Shown here piece after piece: positions 47,629 to 57,815 of a stretch of 64,000 nucleotides of DNA; the stretch's first letter is position 1; each line of letters opens with the position of its first letter. The translations under genes were made by a program, and so were the position numbers. A model generated the notes under the pieces. That model worked only from the letters and a program-made list of their open reading frames with translations. It ran no database searches and was not told the origin of the DNA. Origin of the DNA: Stereum hirsutum FP-91666 SS1 (taxonomy: Eukaryota; Basidiomycota; Agaricomycetes; Russulales; Stereaceae); contig NW_006763136.1 of assembly GCF_000264905.1 (NCBI RefSeq), forward strand, positions 1,951,550-2,015,549, written 5' to 3'.

Positions 47629-47729
47629 GGGCCCAACCCGGGTTCGAACCGGGGATCCCTTGCACGTGGATTGTGGACTAAGTTCACAACAAACCCAAAG
47701 CAAGTATCTTACCACTAGACCATTGGGCC
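47629..47729 (-). tRNA. tRNA-Pro (anticodon TGG) with 29-nt intron
   Basis: On the minus strand the acceptor stem GGCCCAA pairs fully with TTGGGCC. The D arm is GGTCTAGTGGTAAGAT, the anticodon stem CTTGC pairs with GCAAG, the loop TTTGGG puts TGG at plus 47695-47697, and the T arm CCCGG-TTCGAAC-CCGGG is perfect. The intron (47665-47693) sits after base 37. A TTTT terminator follows the acceptor stem. Confidence 0.88.
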
Positions 47730-48390
47730 TTATCATTAGATATTATCTGCAGCGTCAAAACTGGACTTTTGGGTTGCAAGGTGATACGAATGAAATGTAA
47801 AAGCTTGGTAAAAGCGAGAATGAGAATTTCAAGTGAAGTTCAGTTTGAAGGGGAATATGTAGGCCAACCATTGATTGGCTGATCACCCTCCTTTGGCCTG
47901 CATCTGGCACTTGTTGGAAGTGAACTATTACTTGAAAATTGAAGTTTGCAACCTCTCTTGGTTTTCAGTCTGCAGATAACATCTATCAACTTAAATGAAT
48001 GTCATGAGAATGTTGTGTTGTGGCCTACAGGAAGGCTTGATGAAAGCTGGACACAGACCAATGCAATGTTAGTGACACAGATTTATGAATTGGATGTTTG
48101 ACAGTTTCCTCAGGCCATTCCACGTGAAATCCTAGGTTTTTTAATATCCATAAATATATCTTGTGCTAAATGGTAAAAGTGTGGCATAGTATAGGACTAA
48201 GGAGCCTGATGGTCCATGGACATGGACACCCCTCACATTCAGCCATTACACATACTAATTTTTTTGTGAGCAGGTCATGAGCAAGTCATATTGTTTAGTG
48301 CTTGGTATAAGAGGCTCTTCTCAGAGCTCTATCACCACAGGGAAGGCACCTCAGCTTTTTGATAGGGTGGTCAGCAAGATTTGTGCCCAG
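47730..48390. other. AT-richer spacer, no gene
   Basis: Composition is AT-richer than the flanking gene-dense segments. No coding frame, splice chain or repeat pair was recognised here. Confidence 0.45.
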
Positions 48391-48802
48391 TAGGGCATAT
48401 ATGTAGCAGTTCACATCAGTTTCTTTCGTCATTCTGACAGCGAAAAGTGTGAACTCAAAATGTCAGATGTGGTGCGGATATAATACTCAGTTCACACTGA
48501 GTTTCGATTCTCGAGACAGGTCTGGTCCTTCTTGTATCTCGTCCCCCTTATTGATGACCTTTGACACTGAGCATCTTCTTGATGCTACAGTACATGAGGC
48601 TCATGCCAAACTGTGGGTGCCATTTTGATTCGTGACAGCGAACGGGGAGAGGTGGAAAGAGACCACTCTCCCGTCGGGGTTCACACTGAAGTGTGAATTG
48701 AGCTTCGACACTCCAACAGGACAAATTTACGATGTGTTGAACCTGTCATCGGTTTAGTTCACATCGCCAAAACACGATGTGAACCGCTACATATATGCCC
48801 TA
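48391..48802. mobile_element. MITE with 27-bp terminal inverted repeats
   Basis: The two ends are inverted repeats of 27 bp with one mismatch, each starting TAGGGCATATATGTAGC and ending GTTCACATC, at 48391-48417 and 48776-48802. The outermost TA on each side is compatible with a TA target-site duplication, leaving a 408-bp element (48393-48800), as in Tc1/mariner-type MITEs. The interior has no coding frame but repeats the word TTCACA(C/T) in both orientations, including a near-perfect palindrome TTCACACTGAAGTGTGAA at 48680-48697. Being non-autonomous, it would need a transposase from elsewhere; none is in the window. Confidence 0.85.
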
Positions 48803-49154
48803 GTGAGCTCATTTCTAACAAATATTTGGTCCCTGGAGAACCTGATTTTGACCTGATTGCTCTTGACTAGCTCCGTCTCCAACCCTGAACAGAAGGTGAT
48901 AGTTACGAGTCTCAAATAGGTCCCAAAATATTTGAGCACATATTAGAAAGTCCAATGCAGTATTTTGGGTACTTTATACCCTGTCAAATTGTAATCATGA
49001 ATGCAAAATCCGTGGACAATGGAAATGTGGCGTATTTTGTGCCACCCATCTCGGTAATGGCCGTGCGTGCCTCCGATCGTGGCGCCGCGCACAACCGATC
49101 TTGACATCGGCGGGCCGCTGCCGCCACAATACCTCTCTCAGTCTACGATCACGA
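48803..49154. other. Upstream region of recyclin-1 gene
   Basis: Spacer of 352 bases between the MITE and the recyclin-1 start codon. The first part is AT-rich and the last 120 bases return to the normal composition of the gene-dense segments. No gene. Confidence 0.5.
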
Positions 49155-52100
49155 ATGGACAAGTTCAAAGCCCTTGAACCAGTCAGACTCTACTCCTCTA
49201 ACAATCCCTCTCAAAAGGCCCAAAAACCACAGTACAGACTAATAGGACGTCTGCCAGAAGATCTACATCTACTCATTCTACAGTCTCTACCCGTTCCCGA
49301 CATCCCTGCTTATGCTCGCGTTTCCCGTCCGCTCTCTCGTTTGGCCGCTTCAGACTCCCTTTGGGAAGGACGCTGGAAGGCCCTCGAAGTTAAAGGACAC
49401 AGTTTTGAGCCCATTTTGGATCAACTGGAACAAACTGCTAGGAAATCCAGTACGGCAGCACAGGCATCACAACCTCCAACCGTCAAGGTAGACGATGACT
49501 TCGGTGACTTTACGTCGGGGCCAACGTCTACAGGGGCAGGAGTCAACTCAGGAAATGGGCAAGATCTCTTCTCCTCCGAAGAAATGGGTGACTTTGTGGG
49601 CGGCACCTTCGCTTCACCCGCTATACCCAGTCTCAGTACCCGCTTTCCGTTGACGGCAACCAACGCCATCCCCTCCGCTCCCTCGTCACGAAGTAATTAC
49701 ACTCGAGCTCATTCGCTCCTCAAACCCTTGACCACTGCCCTTTTATCACCGCCACATCTCATCCTCACCGTGCTATTTCCGGCACCTGCGCCTTCGCTGC
49801 ACTACCAATCCAAAGTGCTGCACCTGCTCGCATGTTTCCTTTCCCCCCGAATACAACCTCTGCGCAATACTGAGACGCTCTTCAGCGCGCTTAGAGCGGC
49901 AGCTGACAGATTCGAGGCGACACTACTTGCCGCCTTTGATGACGCTGATGGCAGAGGAGATGAAGCCGCAATGCGAGAAGCTGCGGAAGCGAGTTGGGAG
50001 GTGTGGGATCCCCGGGCTGCGGCTGCAGGAAGCGGGAGCGGTGAATGGGAACTAGGTCGAGTTTGGGCCGAGAAACGGGAGATATTCTACATGGGTGGGA
50101 CTCATAAACCACTGAATAATTTTACGTGCGTCTCATCTTCTTTTTGGCTATGATGCAGGTATAGGATGAGATGTACAATGTCACTTTGTCCTAAGAGGTA
50201 TATCTTCTGGGTACCCATCCCCTGCCTGCAGTATAGTTTCCTCTGCATTATAGGACACTCTTTGACCAAAGTTCACTTACCGTAGGCCTTCGGGTGGACT
50301 GAATTTCGACGCTATGGATGCCTTCATGAACTATGTCCTCGATGCCCTACGAGAACATGGCTCGCGTGCCGTCCGCGTATTCCCCCCAGCCTCTGGAGTT
50401 CTTCTGTCTTTTGCTGACCGCATCGCTTCGGAAGTCGTATGTCTTTTTTCACTCTACATTTGTTCTCCTCAGATTGACGCGCCACAGGTAGGCGAATACA
50501 TCACCCCTCTCCTTACACATGCTCGCTCGCTGGCGAACGGTGCTTTGTTCCTCCAAGCCACGGCGGCATCTTTTCGGGAAGCATGGCGGATGGTTGATAC
50601 CATCGTGCAAATATCCCTGGAGGGTAAGACGACAGACTCGGAGGGAAAGGATACAAAATCAGGTGTACAGGTCACCCAGGCGGAGGACGTCGTGTATGTA
50701 GCTCCTCTTATAATGATTAGTGGCATGCCACGACTATTATTCCAATTTGTCAATCCCTGTTCTAAAACGTGTCTTTTTGTGGGACTTCGTTGGCCTGATG
50801 ACAGGTACCGAATGTTCGAGCTGAACATGGACGAGTATCTTGATGAAGAGGTGGAGTCTGTCAAGCAAACTTTCGCAATAACCATTCGGCAGTGGGACAA
50901 ACAGGTGCGGTTTATCAATCCAAACGTACCTCGCTGATATCCTGACCTCAATTCTGCAATTCACTCACGCCAGTTGTCTTCCTCAACCTCGCTCGCAGTG
51001 AACGGAGGTCCCGGCAGTTCCGGGAATACACCGACACAACCTTCATTCATCGCATCGTCTTCACCTGCGAACCTCAAACGATCCGTTCTATCATCGTTCA
51101 CCAATGTTTTACTCCTCCCGGTCACTATCGTTCCTCGTGCTGTCGTTGCAGCTGGTGGTGCTGTTGGAGGTGCTATGGGCGCAATGGGGGGAACAGTTGG
51201 CGGCGCTGCCGTTCAAGGGATCAGCATGCTTGATCCCAGGCGTTGGGGTGGGCAGGCAAGTGGTACATTCGGGGGAAGTCCTGCCGGAGGATACAAGCGA
51301 GGTACGGCAGGAGATGGGGACGGTGATGACGGACTTCTTTTTGACGAACCTGAAGATGAGGACGAGAAAGACGAGAAGGATGAAAAGAATTGGCGTGGTA
51401 GTGTGGATGAGAAGAGCAAGTCGACCGACATGGCATGGGGCGAGAAGGAGAACGGTGACTGGGACAATGCCGATCGCGTTTCTTTGGCGCCCACTGTCGA
51501 TAGCACGGCGAACACAGCGGCGACAGACCACACGAGGACTACATCTGTGACGTCCGCACGTGCATCGACCGCGTCACTTTCAAGCTCGCATGCAGCTCGT
51601 AAGCGCGCTCGAACATATGACAACCTTCAGTTGCTGCTTTCGCTGGATGTCACCCTTGAAATCATCCACGCCACGAGAGACTCGCTGAAGAGGGTGGAGA
51701 CGTTCGCCGGTTACCCAGGTACATATGGACACAGGGTACACGACACGATTGAGGAGGTCGCGGTAGAGATGTTGAGAGTTATTGCACAGCATGTCAAGGG
51801 CGGTTTTGAAAGGTCAGTATAATCATCTTGCAGCGTCGAATATTTTTAATGACATTTGTCGCTAGTGCGATCGTCCAAATGCGAACATTCCAACCGCCAC
51901 CAGCCGTCCCTGGCTCGGGCTCCCTTCCAGCCTCCGGCCCATTACCTGGCGGTGACGAAACCTCAAATGCTGTGGCTCCTCTGGTACAATTCTTTGAGCT
52001 CGTCCATATCGGTGATACTATTCAAAGCATCGTCCAGGTCTATTTTGACAAGGAGCTTGTACGTCAGACTTCTCTACCTTCTCGATATCGCTTATCATTT

Positions 52101-53041
52101 CGTACTAACATGAGTTTAGACTCCACACGTCGATGTTGGAGACTTCCTGAACGGTGTCATGAGAGAAAAGAAGCGGTTTGAGAACGTGCTCGACGATTCC
52201 GTGGCCCAAGGCTTGAATGCCGGTATTGAAGTGCTCATGAACCAAGTACATCGTCTCACGGCTAACATCATTACGAAGTGGAAGCGGAGATTTACCTCTT
52301 TCTTGCCCAGGTCGAACATATCATCTTAACTCTGACACCTCCAAGGACGTATTATCCCCCAGAAGATGACCCGCTGCTTCTCGGACCCACGAAAGGCTGC
52401 ACAGAGGCCATCCGATGTTTGAAAGAACATCTCCGATTGTTGAAAGGCAACGTTAACCGCGAGGTTTTGGAAGTGTTCGAGACGGAAGTCGGGGTACGGT
52501 TGATTGGGTAGGTCTTCTTCCATCCATCTTCGGAAAAAGTACCTAACTCTCGACTTGGCAGAATTCTACAAAAACATCTCAAGAGACAGATTATCTCGCT
52601 CAACGGTGGATTCCAAGTCATTGCTGATTTAAACGCCTATCATACTTTCATCTCATCGCTGAAGGTACGCTGGGGGGACCCCAAACGATTCCTCCCTTCT
52701 GCCACTGTCTTACTGACTTCTGCTTCGTAGATCCCCACTCTGACCTCGGACTTCGCAAACCTAAAGATGCTAGGCCATGTCTATATTGTAGAAGACGCAA
52801 AGGACTTGGCACAGATTGTGCGAGATGTGACAAGATATGGGGGCTCGTACAGACCGGAGGTATGATATATATCTTGACGTTGTCGGCTCTTGTACCATAA
52901 AAAAGCCTGCCCGCACTAACGTTTATAATGTAGGATATTTACGAATTTATTCAGCGTCGAAGTGATTGGAAGAAGATAGAGAAGATCGTGGACAAGACGA
53001 TGTACAACTTGAACCTCAAAGAAGATTGTGTGGTTTGTTGA
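49155..53041 (+). CDS. rcy1: Recyclin-1 (F-box protein with Sec10-like domain and CAAX end)
   Basis: In yeast Rcy1 acts in endosome-to-Golgi recycling of membrane proteins. Eleven exons (49155-50125, 50286-50436, 50488-50693, 50805-50904, 50974-51812, 51866-52058, 52120-52245, 52311-52507, 52562-52664, 52731-52859, 52934-53041) encode about 1040 residues. An F-box lies at about 28-75 (GRLPEDLHLLILQSLPVPDI, then YARVSRPLSRLA). The Sec10-like part includes LNFDAMDAFMNYVLDALREH, EYITPLLTHARSLANG, YRMFELNMDEYLDEEVESVK and a C-terminal helical block ending EDIYEFIQRRSDWKKIEKI. A roughly 200-residue Gly/Ser/acidic insert (exon 5) interrupts it. The protein ends KEDCVVC, a CAAX box like that reported for yeast Rcy1, which supports the chosen stop. 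An alternative acceptor in intron 2 adds five residues. Confidence 0.88.
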
Positions 53042-54021
53042 GGGCCTATGTATTGTTCTCCTTTCAAATGTGATTGTATCCTTGTCTTCGGTGGCTCTGT
53101 TCGAAGACCGTACAAGTCGCTGTCTTGTGATGCGCACCTTTTACTAGGGGTACTTCCAACGAAAACTCACATCCTTAACCTAGCCAGCACATCTGGGCCC
53201 CGACGAGGTTCATGCAGATTCACCCCGAAGCGGCATGTGCCGGTAAGTAATTCTTCGGTTTTACAACTCTCTTTCTTTGACCGAATGCACTGAAGCGGTA
53301 TATTTTATCGTGTCTAGGGGAAGTTGCAACACAATGACCACCTACCTTCGAATATCCGTTTTGTGTCGGCTTTGGGTGCTATGATACACGACCTTTCTTG
53401 TGCCACACCGGACTTTTCCGAGCCACCCCACTGTGGGGTAGCCGCCATGATTGACAAACAGAAAAGTGTCCCCGCATGCCCGGCCGGATCTTGGACAATG
53501 CTAATATTCCGGAGCTTCCTCCATCCTAACGACCATTGGCCCCCTTTTACATGTCTGTACGGCATTGGAAACAGTTCACGAACCCGGAGAGTTCAGGATG
53601 AACTCGTTTGCGAGCCGTGGCGAAGTCGCCATGGACGCAGCTCTTCAACAGTACTATGCAATCGCAGTTCAGCTCAAGGCGGTAGGTATGATACCTTGAG
53701 CTTGTTTCAGGCCCATACGACTATAGCACACACTGTTCAGGAGCGTTGCGACAGTCAGGGAACGAGGCGATATGACGTTTGCCCGGGCCAGTTACTTTGG
53801 GTCCGGACCTTGACCTTCGGCTGTTATGTTGCGATGCGAGGGGCGCGCGTAGATAATGAACAATGCAGTTTCTGTCCTCCATAAAATGAAACAGGTCTAG
53901 GTGCGACGATCCTCAACTTCGACTCTCCATCTCCCCCTGCGGTACGCCTCGCGGCTGTCTCAAACATCCGTCGCTCTTGCTGACCTGCCGTTTTTTTTCT
54001 TTTCACTAGCCTTTACCAACC
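53042..54021. other. Intergenic, no confident gene
   Basis: Spacer between recyclin-1 and the dioxygenase gene. A segment at about 53599-53682 is open in a coding-like way (MNSFASRGEVAMD, then QQYYAIAVQLKA) and is mentioned as a finding. The last 80 bases are C/T-rich leader for the dioxygenase gene. Confidence 0.4.
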
Positions 54022-55833
54022 ATGCCTCACGACTTCCATCTCTCCCAAACAGCGCCAGTTGGGCCCATGACATCTAGCCAACATATCCTCGAACACGGCG
54101 TCTGTGACGGTGCACCAGCTAGTTATGACGCCACGCCCGCCGCAGCGGATTTCTCACATATATTTAGCCATGCATTCCTACATACCCAAACATCTCTTCC
54201 AGCCACTCAACTGCCTCCCAAATATTCTCAATGGGAGGACGCTTTAGCTCGTGCCCAGGATCTTCCCTTGTCCGTACAGGACCAGTCAGCAGGTGCCGAA
54301 GCATGGCGTCAGAACCTCAGAAATGTGCGTTACTTTCGCTTCTCTTCACTTCATTCGGATCTTCCAAGTAATGTGTCTTGATGTTGATCCCATTGCTTTC
54401 TCCAGATGGAGCTCGTCTCGGTCGTACCTCTCATTTCAGTGGAACCTTTGTCAGTACTCGCTCGCGCACGCCACGTCCTCACCTTCCTCCTGCACTTTTA
54501 CGTCCATTCTCTTCCATCACCAACATCGTCTTCCTCAGACAAGCCGCCACACGTCGTTATTCCCGCATCCCTCGCCACACCTCTTCTGGCAATCTCCCGT
54601 GCCCTCGATGCTCCGCCGGTGTTGACATACGCAGACACAGAGACATACAACTTCTCGATGCGCTCGTACCTACTCGACGTCGAAGAATTGTGCATCAAGG
54701 CCGCAGGGGAACCAGTATGGGCCGAGGACATGTTCATTCAAACGACGTTTACGGGCACGCATGACGAATCCCATTTCTACCTCACGAGCCTGAACATCGA
54801 ATTGGAGGGCGCCGCCGCACTCAAGATCATGCAATCTATCATATCCATCATATCTTCCTCTCCGTCCTCAGATTCTTCTTCCTCGCATGAAGATGCGCGT
54901 ACTCTCGCCACCCTCCTTCGAACCCTCTCCACGCACATTCACAACATGGGCATTATCCTCGATGGCGTCCGCGACCACTGCGATCCTCGTACCTTCTACG
55001 ACATCGTCCGACCTTGGTTCGTCGGCTGCACCGCAACTCAAGGCTGGGTCTTTGAGCTAGCCGGCGACGAAGCGGAGATACGGGCGCTAGTAGACGAGAA
55101 TCCCTGGATCAAAGGCGGTTCGGGCAGGCTATGGGAGGCGAGAGAGATGGCGGGTAGTTCGGCGGCACAGAGTTCGATCATCCAAGCCTTGGACGTGTTC
55201 CTCGGTATCGAAGGCTTGACGCACGAACTTTCAACGCCATCTAGCCAGTCGTCTTGTTCTGCTGCTGAGACAAACTCGGAAGAGTCCGCGAAGCCCGTAG
55301 CAGCGAAGGTCATGACGGCGAATGGCTATGCGGGACCTACTGGACCTGCACCTCCCGTGGCTACCGCGGGTGTGCAGAAGGCGAACGGGAATTTTTTGAG
55401 GCGCATGCGAGACTATCTTCCTCTTTCCCATCGACTCTTTTTGGAAGCGCTGGGAGAGCAGGTGAAGGGTCTTAGATCATGGGTGGCGGATAGTGGTGTC
55501 ACGGCGGAAGACGGGAAGGCGGTGGTAGAGGCCTATAACGCAGCTGTCGAGAAGCTGAAGGAGTTCAGGACGAGACATGTGAGAATCGCGACGCTCTACA
55601 TCGTTAACCAGGAGCGAAGGCTGCGACAGGAGGAGGAAGCTGCTAGGTCAGGCCGTCCTGACCAAAACGGATACCCTAATGCAATTGACAGCGCGACGAC
55701 TGTGATGGGCGGCGAGAAACCTGAGGTGGCGGAAGTGGGGAAGGTGAAAGGGACGGGCGGGACGAACTTGATGCCTTTTCTGAAAGGGGTGAGGGACAGA
55801 ACCGGCCAGGGTGCCTTGCCCCTACCACCTTGA
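54022..55833 (+). CDS. Indoleamine 2,3-dioxygenase (tryptophan to N-formylkynurenine)
   Basis: Heme enzyme opening the indole ring of tryptophan, first step of the kynurenine route to NAD+ in fungi (Bna2 type). Exons 54022-54324 and 54406-55833 encode 576 residues. Family features: YVHSLP-type N-terminal helical region, SLNIELEGAAALKIM, VRPWFVGC, then GGSGRLWEAREMAGSSAAQSS corresponding to the usual GGSAxQSS substrate region, LDVFLGIEG, and MRDYLPLSHRLFLEAL as in MPxxHRxFL. The proximal heme ligand should be His492 in RTRHVRIATLYIV. It is longer than human IDO1 because of a Ser/Ala-rich insert (about 395-430) and an 80-residue C-terminal tail that looks disordered. Confidence 0.9.
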
Positions 55834-56216
55834 CCATTATCTTCTCTCCTCTTTTGACGTGGACACAGGAGACTATATTGCACATAGATCGATTGAGCCA
55901 GTTGATTGTTGTTATACATCCTAATATCGTTTCTGCATGGCTATTTATCAAATTTTGATTCGAGGATTCTATGGCTATTGTGTGCTGCTGTGAGTAGACC
56001 AGGACTTTAGTACATTTTTTGCTTCCCACAGGCGTACGCTGGGTGCTCAGCTCAAAACTCGGGTGGCGCTTCCAAAAATCATCGTCAGGCTCAGAGGAGC
56101 TGGACTGGTGGCAACAATAAATTCCTCGACGATAACTGTAGATATTTGGTGTCAACTATCCAGAGCACGTCTGGTAGTGGCGGGGAAAAGTAAAAAATTC
56201 TAAGGCGAAGTCTGAG
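55834..56216. other. 3' flank of the dioxygenase gene
   Basis: AT-rich 3' region of the dioxygenase gene and 3' flank of the minus-strand tRNA. No gene recognised. Confidence 0.5.
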
Positions 56217-56291
56217 TAGCAGCACCTCGTTTCGATCGAGGGACCTCAGGGTTATGGGCCCTGCGCGCTATACCAGCTGCGCCATGCTGCT
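56217..56291 (-). tRNA. Initiator tRNA-Met (CAT)
   Basis: Minus strand, intronless, 75 nt. The acceptor stem AGCAGCA/TGCTGCT begins with the A1-U72 pair typical of eukaryotic initiators. The anticodon stem CAGGG/CCCTG has the initiator's three G-C pairs around loop CCCATAA (C at position 33 as in many initiators). The T loop is ATCGAAA, with A54 and A60 in place of the usual T54 and pyrimidine 60. All of these distinguish it from elongator Met. Confidence 0.93.
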
Positions 56292-56611
56292 GAAAGTAAA
56301 GGCTCCAAAGCTGCCATCTGTCATAATTGGGAACATGGTCCCCAAACCAGAACGACCATCTCATTTCCCCAAACCAGCACTGTGAACAGGCTTGGTTTCT
56401 GACCTATCAATTGTTTGAATTGAAGACGAAGACCAGCATGCAACATATGGAAAGACCGACCCAGAACAGCGATAAATGGCGCAAGCGTTCTTGCTACAGA
56501 AGGCGAGATAGGGGCAACGAGTAATACATGGTAGGTGTCCAATTTCCATCCAGTTCTTGACTTCAATTCTTGCTTCAGCTTCGATGAGTGATTACTCAAA
56601 CCTCTGCCTTC
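56292..56611. other. Spacer, no gene
   Basis: Between the initiator tRNA and the end of the next minus-strand gene; it includes that gene's 3' flank. Short frames here lack coding features. Confidence 0.5.
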
Positions 56612-57120
56612 CTAAGCTTCCTTCGCCACACCCTTCTTGACCAGTTCTTCGACGATGTCTACAGCCCTGCCGAATGCCTTCCTATCATCATCCGTGACAT
56701 TCACGCTGCTATCGAACCCGCCACAACCCTGCGGGGCGGCATTGACCCACTCAAACCCATCACCCTGCCAGAATATTCCGATGTCACGGCGATAGATGTC
56801 TGCGCTAGGTGGGTTCTCGGTAGGGAGACGACGAAGGATGGTTTGGAGTTCATCGATCAGAGCATCGGTGTCTGCAGACACCTTGACATGCTTCGGAGGG
56901 TGGGATTGAAGAGACGGAGTTCCATCATCGCGTATTGCGGATGAGAGGAAGATGGAGGTTGGATCCGAGGATGGATCGAGAGCGAGATCGTGAACCGCAG
57001 AGGGCCTGGGAGGGGCGAAGCCTCCGGTAATACCTATCCAATAGTGAGTATGGCTATACATTCACAGAAAGCTGTGGATTTACCGTGCTGAATGCGCAGG
57101 GAGAATGAGCTTGGTGCCAT
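56612..57120 (-). CDS. Small conserved-looking protein, function unknown
   Basis: Two minus-strand exons, 57120-57084 and 57033-56612, encode 152 residues. It starts MAPSSFSLRIQH, and the intron joins this to GITGGFAPPRPSAVHDLALD. The centre is KHVKVSADTDALIDELQTIL, and the end is helical and charged (DDDRKAFGRAVDIVEELVKKG). The compact size, absence of low complexity and the 50-nt intron with good signals support a real gene. I recognise the SFSLRIQHGITGGFAPP start only as a recurring beginning of uncharacterised fungal proteins; no enzymatic motif is seen. No signal peptide or membrane helix. Confidence 0.75.
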
Positions 57121-57519
57121 GATGGTTGTAAGGAAGATAGAGAGATACTCAGATAGACGCGACAAGTCGCAATCGCCAGAAGCCCTGTCGCCGCATTGGA
57201 AATCCTGTGGCCCACCTACCGTTCGTCATACTTTGATGCTCCTCAGACTTTCACGCACCAAGCTCGCCTTGGGAGGTTGTGTTTTAGGACTTGGAATGCC
57301 CAGGATTGTGCTGCGTTGGAGCGGTGGGAAAGGCAGCGAACGGAGAGAGGTTGCCTAACTGCGCCAGTGGAAAGCGATGAGAGGCGGCTATGCATGATGA
57401 CGTCAGATTTCCCCTATGTCGAGGTATATAAGTCGCCCTTTATAACCCGTGGCGTCTCCAGCTTTTCTACCTACAAACTCTACAATCTTCTCCGGCGCCT
57501 GAACATCTACTTCGTAGTC
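57121..57519. promoter_or_regulatory. Divergent promoter region with TATA box on the right
   Basis: Gap of 399 bases between divergent starts (57120 minus, 57520 plus). A TATATAA at about 57424-57430 lies some 90 nt before the + start and is the probable TATA box of the Cys-tail protein. A TGACGTCA site, the CRE/ATF palindrome, is at about 57398-57405. Confidence 0.55.
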
Positions 57520-57815
57520 ATGCCTTCTTCAACGAACATCTCATACCCACCCACTGCTATGTCTCACAGTGCACGAACAAATCCTGCCACAGAGCAGGTC
57601 GTGAGCGAGCCACCTCGGACAACTTCCATGATGGTCCAGCCTGGAGGGAAAAATACTGGAGATCAGAGTCAAGCTGAGAGGCTAAGAGGCGGGTGCGTTC
57701 CATGTCCAGTAAGTTCTCATTTGGCTACATAACGTTTGGCCTTCCTCATGCTTCATCCATGTAATTCTAGGGCGGAATTTGCTGGATTATCCCCATTCCA
57801 TGCTGCTGCTGCTAA
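57520..57815 (+). CDS. 77-residue protein with C-terminal cysteine cluster
   Basis: Exons 57520-57708 and 57771-57815. The first 50 residues are Ser/Thr/Pro-rich and hydrophilic without a signal peptide. The end, RLRGGCVPCPGG followed by ICWIIPIPCCCC, combines two spaced Cys, a short hydrophobic stretch and four terminal Cys. This resembles the general plan of CYSTM-like small proteins, in which the Cys-rich end associates with membranes and may be palmitoylated, but it is not a clear member. The intron (57709-57770) has GTAAGT and TTCTAG signals and splits just before the Cys tail. A TATATAA box lies upstream. A stress or secretory-interface role is conceivable but unsupported. Confidence 0.7.

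Noticed and set aside
53324..53884. 186-residue plus-strand frame
   Set aside because: Amino-acid pattern is irregular and Cys/Arg-rich as in chance translations; only a small alternative-frame segment looked coding-like.
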